A stretch of DNA of 9,343 bases from Taibaiella sp. (GTDB lineage Bacteria; Bacteroidota; Bacteroidia; Chitinophagales; Chitinophagaceae). The stretch is taken from assembly GCA_019454705.1 (NCBI GenBank), contig JACFNS010000049.1, forward strand, positions 1,453 to 10,795, written 5' to 3'. The position numbers were made by a program, and so were the translations under genes. Shown here in pieces: positions 1 to 7,069 of the stretch (positions are counted from its first letter, which is position 1; each line of letters starts with the position of its first letter). Below the pieces are notes generated by a model. It saw only the letters and a program-made list of their open reading frames with translations, was not told the DNA's origin and searched no databases.

Positions 1-2762
1 ACACTACTAATACAATCACTTTCCAGTCAGAAACAGGTAATAAAACAAGCACAATAATTACCAGCGGCGGCGCTACTTTTGCTTTGCAGAATACAAAACA
101 CTTGCGGCTGAAAAACCTGACGATTACCTCATCTGCCGCAGCGTATGTACTGGCTATGTCTGGAGATGTTGCGAATGATAGCGTTACCGGTTGCGACATT
201 ATACAGCCTGTTAACACCAGTTCTGCAGCAGCGGCATTTTATGCCAGCGGCCTGTCTGGTACAAATAGCGGTATTGTATTGGCCAATAATACATTCAGTG
301 GTGGTTACTACTGCTTTTACTGGGCGGGAAATACAGGTAACTACACGCCGGGTATGATTGTAGAGAATAATAAAATGCTGCAAAGCAACTTCTATTGCAC
401 TTACATATCATATACTAATGCACTAAAATTCAGGAATAATACCATTACAGGTAACGCGTCTTCTTATTACAACGTATATATCTACAATCCTTATCAATCC
501 CCTGTTATAACAGGTAACAGGGTAACGGCTGAATATGGTTATGGTATGATGCTGTATTATGTACGAGGTAATAATACAACTACAGACAAGGCATTTATTG
601 CAAATAATGTGGTAAAAATGACAGGTGTGAATAATTATGGTGCAATGTATATACCATATCCTACTAACATGAAACTCTATAATAATACGGTTTATGTTAC
701 GGGTACATATAGCACTTGCTACAATTATTATATATACATGTCTTCTTCCACGTACAGCAACAACGAAATTTTCAACAACCTGTCTGTGAATACTTCAGGT
801 GCAGGATATGCTACGTATATATATAACTATGGCAATAACAACCAGGTGAACTATAACAACTGGTTTGCAACCGCTACTAATAACGCATATTATTATAATG
901 GAGCATACAGCACATTCCAGGCTTTTAGGAATGCCTCTGGTCAGGACAAACAGTCACTGACTTACGATCCTCAATTGAAAAGCGATGGCAGTCCTGACCC
1001 AACCAATTCAGCTAGTTGGTCATTAAATGGACGTGGCCTACATCTGGCCGGCAACAACCTGGATATAAACGGCAATAACAGGGTTACTTTACGTCCCGAC
1101 GGTGTACCCGATATTGGTGCATTTGAATTTGTTCCGGAATCTACTCCGCCGCTGGCCGTTGCTACCCCCGCAGTTGCCGACCCGGGCGATACACAGATAT
1201 TTACTTTCGGTGGCAATGAAGTTGGACGTATAACATGGGGTAACAAGGCTCCTGCCGCTACTGTAGAAGTGAGGCAGTATAGTGGTGAAAAAGCGCCTGG
1301 TATAGCAGCGGCTGCAAGTCCCTTCGGCAGTATGTATTTTTATACCGATGTAAAACCGCTGGGCAGTAATACTACATTTGACTTTAATTTTAACCTTGAT
1401 TACATGGATATTTGGCTGGGTGACATTGCAAACGAAGCAAACCTGCGCCTGGCGCATAAAGTCACATCTTATCCGTGGATGGTGTATAGCGGCACTCTAA
1501 GTACCTCTAACATGACGACCAACAATATAGATGCAGCCATGCTCAACCGATATGGAGCTTTTACGGGATTGGAAGATGGTAGTATACCATCAGCTTTTGT
1601 ACGTCCGCAGGGCAGTATCATTATTTGTTTTGGTAACAGTGTTCAACTAAATGCTGAACCGCAAAACGGTGACTATTACAAATGGTACCGTAATGGTGTT
1701 GCTATTCCGGGTGTAGAAGGTGCAAACGCTAAAACATATGTAGCGACACAGGCAGGCGATTACAGTGTAGTTATTACTTATAACGGCAAAACTGTTGAGT
1801 CAGTTCCTGTAACCATAACTACAATTGCGGCTCCTAATGCATATGTGAATGCTAACGGCCCACTTACATATTGCACTGGCAATGGACTAACATTAGACGC
1901 AGGTACAGGTTTGGGATTAACTTATCAGTGGCAGTTAAATGGTATGGATATACCCGGTGCTACTAATAACAAATATCCTGTTAACCAGCCGGGTAACTAT
2001 AATGTAATAGTAACTAATATTGGCTGTTCCAGCTCGTCTACTATAAGTACTGTAAAGAGTGGACCTATTACAGTTGACTTGGGTAACGATACCAGCTATT
2101 GCGAAGTGCCAAACGTGTGGGCTACATTAGACGCAGGTTTCCCCGGTGCGAAATACTTATGGAACACTGGTGATACCAGTCGAATTATCGAAGTGAAGCA
2201 GCCTGGCAATTACTGGGTAGAAGTAGATGGTGGCCCTAACTGTATGGGTGTTGATACAATCAATGTAATTATAGACAGGTTGCCTGCAGCCAATGGTATT
2301 TCATTTGTACAAAACGGCAATAACTACCAGTTCTATCCAAGTGGACCTATGGGCGTTACTGGTTTCCTGTGGCTGTTCAGCGATGGTAGCACCAGCACGC
2401 AGCAGACCCCAAGCAAGCAGATCAACGGAGAACTGTATGTAAGGTTGGTACTCTTCAATAAGTGTGGTACGGATACCGTACAACTTGGCTGGCCATTAGG
2501 CGTGCAACAGCTTGCAACAGAAGGTGCGGTAAGCGTTTACCCCAACCCTGCTAAAAATACTGTTAACGTAAGTGCTAGCGGTATAGCTATACGTACAATA
2601 GAAATACTGAACAGCTTAGGCAGTGTTGTGTACAAAACCAATATAGATGGCGGCACAAATAACCAAAGTATAGATGTAAGTGCTTTGGCCAATGGTCATT
2701 ACATAATACGTGCAACTACTACAAGTGGTATAGTTACCAGGAAATTCGATATTATAAGGTAA
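1..2762 (+). CDS. Giant T9SS-exported beta-helix/Ig-like surface protein, 5'-truncated by window edge
   Basis: The reading frame is open from base 3, so the true start lies upstream; 919 residues are visible. Aligned with the paralogue at 2995, roughly 378 N-terminal residues are missing, including any signal peptide. Visible domains, counted from base 3: an Asn/Tyr-rich right-handed beta-helix (about 1-377) with repeated N-N-T/x rungs and a closing DGVPDIGAFEF motif; a conserved domain I cannot name (about 380-538); three Ig-like modules (about 538-760), the second and third with a Cys near each end; a PKD-like module containing WLFSDGSTST; and a T9SS type A sorting domain from YPNPAKNTVNV to the terminal KFDIIR. 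By family knowledge such proteins cross the outer membrane through T9SS and are anchored or released. No catalytic residues are recognisable, so adhesin, structural or glycan-binding roles are all possible. Confidence is high for architecture and low for function. Confidence 0.93.
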   Translation, partial: TTNTITFQSETGNKTSTIITSGGATFALQNTKHLRLKNLTITSSAAAYVLAMSGDVANDSVTGCDIIQPVNTSSAAAAFYASGLSGTNSGIVLANNTFSGGYYCFYWAGNTGNYTPGMIVENNKMLQSNFYCTYISYTNALKFRNNTITGNASSYYNVYIYNPYQSPVITGNRVTAEYGYGMMLYYVRGNNTTTDKAFIANNVVKMTGVNNYGAMYIPYPTNMKLYNNTVYVTGTYSTCYNYYIYMSSSTYSNNEIFNNLSVNTSGAGYATYIYNYGNNNQVNYNNWFATATNNAYYYNGAYSTFQAFRNASGQDKQSLTYDPQLKSDGSPDPTNSASWSLNGRGLHLAGNNLDINGNNRVTLRPDGVPDIGAFEFVPESTPPLAVATPAVADPGDTQIFTFGGNEVGRITWGNKAPAATVEVRQYSGEKAPGIAAAASPFGSMYFYTDVKPLGSNTTFDFNFNLDYMDIWLGDIANEANLRLAHKVTSYPWMVYSGTLSTSNMTTNNIDAAMLNRYGAFTGLEDGSIPSAFVRPQGSIIICFGNSVQLNAEPQNGDYYKWYRNGVAIPGVEGANAKTYVATQAGDYSVVITYNGKTVESVPVTITTIAAPNAYVNANGPLTYCTGNGLTLDAGTGLGLTYQWQLNGMDIPGATNNKYPVNQPGNYNVIVTNIGCSSSSTISTVKSGPITVDLGNDTSYCEVPNVWATLDAGFPGAKYLWNTGDTSRIIEVKQPGNYWVEVDGGPNCMGVDTINVIIDRLPAANGISFVQNGNNYQFYPSGPMGVTGFLWLFSDGSTSTQQTPSKQINGELYVRLVLFNKCGTDTVQLGWPLGVQQLATEGAVSVYPNPAKNTVNVSASGIAIRTIEILNSLGSVVYKTNIDGGTNNQSIDVSALANGHYIIRATTTSGIVTRKFDIIR

Positions 2763-2791
2763 CCGTTTTTATAATATTAAACTGAAAAGTG

Positions 2792-2821
2792 AAGCGGGGG
2801 TGGACATATCCACCCCCGCTT
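2792..2821 (+). terminator. Strong GC-rich hairpin terminator after the first surface-protein gene
   Basis: A perfect 13-bp stem (2792-2804 pairing with 2809-2821) encloses a 4-base CATA loop, 30 bases after the stop codon. The core is AGCGGGGGTGGA pairing with TCCACCCCCGCT. Only a short T run follows the stem, so it is less canonical on the U-tract side than the terminator at 6961. The near-perfect symmetry means it could also act on transcripts from the other strand or protect the mRNA 3' end. Confidence 0.8.
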
Positions 2822-2838
2822 TGCGTTGGGTGGATATG
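2805..2838 (+). other. Alternative hairpin sharing bases with the terminator
   Basis: CATATCCACCC (2805-2815) is perfectly complementary to GGGTGGATATG (2828-2838), giving an 11-bp stem with a 12-base loop. Bases 2809-2815 are also needed by the 3' arm of the terminator hairpin, so the two folds exclude each other. The 2828 arm is effectively a partial second copy of the terminator's 5' arm (GGGTGGA). The pairing is seen directly; a regulatory role is only inference. Confidence 0.5.
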
Positions 2839-2840
2839 GT

Positions 2841-2880
2841 TAAAAATTAGTTAAATTATAATTTTTTAGCATATTTTAAT
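2841..2880. other. A/T-rich intergenic tract with 12-bp palindrome
   Basis: Only 3 of these 40 bases are G or C. It contains the perfect palindrome AAATTATAATTT (2853-2864) followed by TTT. A weak, bulged A/U hairpin can also be drawn between 2841-2849 and 2859-2868. The tract sits directly upstream of the weak promoter boxes for the next gene, so it could be an UP-like or DNA-bending element, or just low-complexity spacer. No specific protein site is recognised. Confidence 0.35.
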
Positions 2881-2886
2881 TGCTCA

Positions 2887-2946
2887 TTTGAAGTATGTAA
2901 AGGACTTTGCCAGTAATTTTACCATGGAATTTGGTAGATAGGCTTG
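2887..2946 (+). promoter_or_regulatory. Weak candidate promoter(s) for the second surface-protein gene
   Basis: Two 7-of-8 matches to the Bacteroidota -7 box TAnnTTTG are present: TAATTTTA (2914-2921) and TAGGCTTG (2939-2946). A TTTG at 2887-2890 lies 23 bases upstream of the first, near the upper end of the spacing I recall for the -33 element in this phylum. Start sites predicted from either box (near 2928 or 2953) would give a leader of about 40-70 bases before the ATG at 2995. The second box covers the TTG at 2944, so it would rule that codon out as a start. Neither box is exact. Confidence 0.3.
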
Positions 2947-2994
2947 TTTAATAGTCTATTGATAAATATCCATGGTAAACGAAAAAGTAAACGT

Positions 2995-5900
2995 ATGAAA
3001 AACATTCACATTCCTGCAGGTATGTACCTGCAAAGGTTGAAAAATGCACATGGCATTTTTTCAGCAAAAAACTTCTCCTTATTAATTGCCTTGCTGATGA
3101 TAACTGTCTTCAGCGCATTTGGCCAAAGTACTACTATCAATACAACAGTGGGTAGTACAGGCTATAACGGCAGTAATAGTTCCGGTACAAATGGTTTTAT
3201 CACATTTGTAGTTACTAACAATTCGGGCTTCCCGATAAAGATTACCGAAGTGGGCAACTGGGCTACAACAAGCCACAACAACACAACCAGTACTCTTTGG
3301 TACAGCGCCAGCTCATTGTCTGGTTCTGTGACACTTGCAGGGCCGGCCTGGACGTCAATTTCATCAAATGTAGTGACAGGTGTAACTACTGCAGGGGTAT
3401 TCCCTGTGCTGCCTGGTCTCAGTTTCCAGGTACCCAATGGTGCTACTTACCGTTTCGCAGTGCACACAACTGGTACTAACAACTATACATCGGGTACGCC
3501 TACGCCCAACAACTTTACAGCATCCGGCGTTACTCTGTACACCGGAAACCACCAGATAAACGGCATGAACGTAGGATATGCAGTGAGCAATAATCCCAGG
3601 TTCTTTTCAGGATATATAAAATTTGAACCCGCATTCACTGCTCCTGATAATGCAGGTATTACAAAGTTGGTATCCCCAACCAATTTCTGTCCGGGTAACC
3701 ATTCAATACAGGTAGAGTTAATCAATAGCGGTACAGCTACACTTACATCTGCCAGGGTAGATTGGGAATTGGACAACATTGCGCAGCCTGCGTTCAATTG
3801 GTCGGGCTCGCTGGCATCCGGGGCAAAAACCACCGTTACATTAGCTAATAACGTAGCGTTTGCAAATGCTGCGCGTACTATCAAAGCATGGACAACCCTG
3901 CCCAATAGTAAAGCGGATACAGTAAATGCCGATGATACATTAAATACAACTACTGTACGTGCAGGCCTTGTAGGTGTTTATACTGTAGGTACAAGTGGCG
4001 ATTTTCCCAATGTAGTGGATGCGGCCGATGCATTAAATCAATTTGGTGTATGTGGCCCGGTTACTATGAATGTACTTGATGGAACTTATACAGGCCAGGT
4101 GCAACTCAATAACGTTTTAGGTAGCAGTGCTGTCAACCGGATTACGTTCCAGTCGCAAAGTGGCAACCCTGCTAATGTATCAATTGTGGCTTCTCCGGCA
4201 GGTTCGGCACATGTTTTTGCTTTAAACAATGCTTCATTTATTACTCTTCGGAATTTGACTATCCAATCCAATTCAGTAAATGCAGGTCGCGTACTCGTAT
4301 TCAGTGGTTCTGCCTCTGATGATAGTGTACTGAATTGTGTTATTAATGCTTCAACTACATCTACTAGTACGAATACGGCGGGTATTTATGCTAATGATTT
4401 GACAGGTTCCAAAAATATATTTATTAACAACCGGATCAACAGGGGTTACTATGGCGTGTATTGGACAGGTACAAGTACCTCTAACAAAACTGCGAATCCT
4501 GTATTTGATGGTAATACTGTTACCGACGCTTATGTGTATTCTCACTACTTCTATTATACTGATAATCTGAAGTTCAGGGGTAACATTATACGGGCCATTA
4601 ACTCTCCTACTACGCATTACGGTATTTATGGTTATTATAATGACGGTGCGCTCGAAATCAAAAACAATGATATCGTAATTACAGGCAGCGGACAAAAAAG
4701 TGGTATATACACACTTTACAGCGATGCTACGGCAAATGTCAGGGGTGCTATTATGAATAATGCTATAGCTATCGATTGCGGTTCGTCAACTGCTTACGGT
4801 ATTTATAATTCATACAGTAGCTACCAGGACTTTGCACACAACAGTGTAAGTGTCAATACAACGTCAACTTCTGCACTTGCTGCCCGATTCTATTATAGCT
4901 CTACTGCGTACAGGAATAACAATATAATAAACAACGCATTTTCAAATGTAACAGGGGATGGCTACACGATGTATGTGTACAATGCCAATGCATCGTATAA
5001 CAACAATTGGGATTACAACAACATACATTCTGGCAATGGCAAGGCTGTGCAAGTAGGTACTCCTGCCAATACTTATGCTACGCTTACAGCTTGGGTCAAT
5101 GCTTATGGTTATGACAAACATTCCATTAGCTACGATCCCGGTTTTATCAGTATTACTAATGTAAGGCCTGATGTGAATAACCCGGCTGCATGGTCTCTGA
5201 ATGGAAGGGCTTTGCATAATTCTGTAGGTAATACGGACCATAACGGTAACAATAGGGTAACGCTTAGGGCTGATGGCGTGCCTGATATTGGCGCATTCGA
5301 ATTTACACCTGAAACAATGCCTCCGTTGGCGAAAGCTACACCGGATTCTGTTTCTCCCGGTGATATACAAGTGTACACTTTTGGTGAGCAGAAAGTGGCA
5401 ACTATTAAATGGGGTACAGCCGGGCTTACCGCTCCGCTTGAAGTAAGACAATACAGTGGAGAGAAAGCGCCGGGTATAGCTGCTGCTGCCAGCCCGTTTG
5501 GTAGTATGTACTTCTATACAGACATCAATCCTACGGCGGGTGGCAATACTTTCGACTTTGAAATTGAGTTGGATTATATGGATATATGGCTGGGTGACAT
5601 ATCTAACGATGTAAACCTGAAGCTGGCGCACAGGGTGACAAGTTATCCATGGATGGTGTATAGTGGCACCTTGAGCAACGTGAATACCGGAAGCAAGGAA
5701 ATTTACGCTGCTTCTATGAATAGGTACGGAAGGTTTACAGGTCTTGAAGACGGCAGTATAAAGTCAGCCTTTGTACGTGCGCAGGGCAAAACTATTATCT
5801 GTATAGGTAATACTATTCAATTGAACGCAGAGCCACAGGATGGCGACTACTATAAGTGGTATTTCAATAGTGCGGCTATTCCGGGTGCAGAGGGTGCTAA

Positions 5901-6936
5901 CCATAAATCTATTACTGCTTCACAAGCAGGTGATTATACTGTAGCTATTACATATGGTGGCAAGATAGTGGAATCAGTACCGCTGTCATTGGTTACAATA
6001 GCTGCACCCAACGCTATAGTAGTACCTAATGGTCCGCTAACTTATTGCATCGGCAATGGCCTCACTCTGGATGCAGGCACTGCCCAGGGTGTAAAATACC
6101 AATGGCAATTGGATGGTAACAATATACCGGGCGCCATTGGCAATACATATGCTGTAAATCAGCCTGGTAACTATACTGTTGTTGTAGAAAATATAGGTTG
6201 TGCAACGACATCGGTTGTTACACCGGTTACCGCAGGGCCAATATCCGTGAACCTGGGTAACGATACCAGCTACTGCGAGATACCCAACGTATGGGCGACA
6301 CTGGATGCCGGGTACCCCGGTGCAAAATACCTGTGGAGTACAGGTGATACAAGCCGCGTAATCGAAGTGAAAAACAGCGGTACTTATTGGGTGAATGTTG
6401 ACGCGGGCCCTAATTGCCAGGGTACTGACCAGGTAGTGGTGAATATTGACCCGCTGCCAAGTGCCAACGGCATCTCTTTCGTGCAAAATGGTAATAGTTA
6501 CCAGTTTTACGCCAGCGGTACGCAGAATGTAACCGGTTATATGTGGTTGTTCAGCGATGGTTCAACAAGCACAGATGCCACTCCCACTAAATCAATTCAA
6601 GGTCAATTGTATGTTCGCTTGGTGTTATTCAACCAGTGCGGTACCGATACGGTGCAATTGGGTTGGCCGCTTACGGTTAGCAATGTCGTTGATGAAAATA
6701 CAGTTGCGGTATTCCCGAACCCCGCCAGCGATTATATCAATGTGCGTACTGGCGACGCTGCTGTTAAGCAACTGGTGATAATCAACAGCGTAGGTGCCGT
6801 AGTAAGTACCGTAAGTGTAGCAGACGGTATGCAGGAGCACAGGATAAATATTGCTCATCTGCCCGCTGGTAACTACATATTACGCGTACATGCTGAGGCG
6901 GGCATTGTGAACAAACAGTTTAATATAGTAAGATAA
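2995..6936 (+). CDS. Giant T9SS-exported beta-helix/Ig-like surface protein, complete paralogue (1313 aa)
   Basis: The ATG at 2995 is chosen over an in-frame TTG at 2944 because it follows an A-rich leader and gives MKN at the N-terminus; an ATG at 3022 is also possible. A signal peptide is visible: h-region FSLLIALLMITVF, probable cleavage near residues 43-45 (AFG/Q/S). Then come a beta-rich N-terminal region (about 45-212), a CARDB-like beta-sandwich (about 215-322), a right-handed beta-helix (about 325-771) starting at YTVGTSGDFPNVVDA and closing with DGVPDIGAFEF, an unnamed conserved domain (about 772-931), three Ig-like modules (about 932-1155), a PKD-like module (about 1156-1225) and a T9SS type A tail (FPNPASDYINV to the terminal QFNIVR). 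The product is presumably secreted through Sec then T9SS and surface-exposed. It lies in tandem with its paralogue, 232 bp downstream of that stop, with a terminator between. No enzyme active site is recognisable; binding, adhesion or a structural role is inferred. Confidence 0.95.
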   Translation: MKNIHIPAGMYLQRLKNAHGIFSAKNFSLLIALLMITVFSAFGQSTTINTTVGSTGYNGSNSSGTNGFITFVVTNNSGFPIKITEVGNWATTSHNNTTSTLWYSASSLSGSVTLAGPAWTSISSNVVTGVTTAGVFPVLPGLSFQVPNGATYRFAVHTTGTNNYTSGTPTPNNFTASGVTLYTGNHQINGMNVGYAVSNNPRFFSGYIKFEPAFTAPDNAGITKLVSPTNFCPGNHSIQVELINSGTATLTSARVDWELDNIAQPAFNWSGSLASGAKTTVTLANNVAFANAARTIKAWTTLPNSKADTVNADDTLNTTTVRAGLVGVYTVGTSGDFPNVVDAADALNQFGVCGPVTMNVLDGTYTGQVQLNNVLGSSAVNRITFQSQSGNPANVSIVASPAGSAHVFALNNASFITLRNLTIQSNSVNAGRVLVFSGSASDDSVLNCVINASTTSTSTNTAGIYANDLTGSKNIFINNRINRGYYGVYWTGTSTSNKTANPVFDGNTVTDAYVYSHYFYYTDNLKFRGNIIRAINSPTTHYGIYGYYNDGALEIKNNDIVITGSGQKSGIYTLYSDATANVRGAIMNNAIAIDCGSSTAYGIYNSYSSYQDFAHNSVSVNTTSTSALAARFYYSSTAYRNNNIINNAFSNVTGDGYTMYVYNANASYNNNWDYNNIHSGNGKAVQVGTPANTYATLTAWVNAYGYDKHSISYDPGFISITNVRPDVNNPAAWSLNGRALHNSVGNTDHNGNNRVTLRADGVPDIGAFEFTPETMPPLAKATPDSVSPGDIQVYTFGEQKVATIKWGTAGLTAPLEVRQYSGEKAPGIAAAASPFGSMYFYTDINPTAGGNTFDFEIELDYMDIWLGDISNDVNLKLAHRVTSYPWMVYSGTLSNVNTGSKEIYAASMNRYGRFTGLEDGSIKSAFVRAQGKTIICIGNTIQLNAEPQDGDYYKWYFNSAAIPGAEGANHKSITASQAGDYTVAITYGGKIVESVPLSLVTIAAPNAIVVPNGPLTYCIGNGLTLDAGTAQGVKYQWQLDGNNIPGAIGNTYAVNQPGNYTVVVENIGCATTSVVTPVTAGPISVNLGNDTSYCEIPNVWATLDAGYPGAKYLWSTGDTSRVIEVKNSGTYWVNVDAGPNCQGTDQVVVNIDPLPSANGISFVQNGNSYQFYASGTQNVTGYMWLFSDGSTSTDATPTKSIQGQLYVRLVLFNQCGTDTVQLGWPLTVSNVVDENTVAVFPNPASDYINVRTGDAAVKQLVIINSVGAVVSTVSVADGMQEHRINIAHLPAGNYILRVHAEAGIVNKQFNIVR

Positions 6937-6960
6937 TTCGTTTACCATATATATTATGGT

Positions 6961-6986
6961 TAAGCCCCGTCTTTTGACGGGGCTTA
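6961..6986 (+). terminator. Intrinsic terminator after the second surface-protein gene
   Basis: A perfect 11-bp stem (6961-6971 pairing with 6976-6986) has the core AAGCCCCGTC / GACGGGGCTT and a TTTT loop, 24 bases after the stop codon. A T/A-rich stretch (TTATTACTTATATAG) follows. A smaller A/T hairpin, ACCATA/TATGGT (6944-6949 with 6955-6960), lies just before it. This separates the surface-protein gene from the exporter gene downstream. Confidence 0.8.
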
Positions 6987-7041
6987 TTACTTATATAGAA
7001 ATCATTTACACACCTATATGATGTTAGTTTACAGAAGCAAT

Positions 7042-7049
7042 TACCTTTG
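7042..7049 (+). promoter_or_regulatory. Bacteroidota-type -7 promoter box for the ABC exporter gene
   Basis: TACCTTTG is an exact match to the TAnnTTTG -7 consensus of the Bacteroidota primary sigma factor. It lies 20 bases before the ATG at 7070, which predicts a start site near 7055 and a very short leader of about 15 bases. No convincing TTTG/TTG -33 element is found at 17-23 bases upstream; the nearest T-rich candidates are too close. With the terminator at 6961 just before it, this supports independent transcription of the exporter. Confidence 0.5.
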
Positions 7050-7069
7050 TCAGCTATCTCGCTCTGCGT

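Noticed and set aside
2920..2936. TACCA...TGGTA inverted repeat as an operator upstream of the second gene
   Set aside because: The arms are only 5 bp and match no known operator; in an A/T-rich spacer this is expected by chance.
4942..5631. Long open frame (229 codons) on the minus strand inside the second surface-protein gene
   Set aside because: It lies opposite a clearly coding beta-helix/conserved-domain region; the product is a Cys/Arg/Ile-rich string with no recognisable motif, and the sense frame is confirmed by its paralogue.
1..6936. One very large gene broken in two by a frameshift or stop
   Set aside because: The first protein ends with a complete T9SS tail and is followed by a terminator; the second begins with its own signal peptide and repeats the same architecture, so these are two genes.
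2972..6948. Inverted 10-mers flanking the second gene: ATGGTAAACG (2972-2981) and CGTTTACCAT (6939-6948)
   Set aside because: They are short, have no target-site duplication or transposase between them, and lie on unrelated elements (leader and post-stop spacer); chance is enough to explain them.
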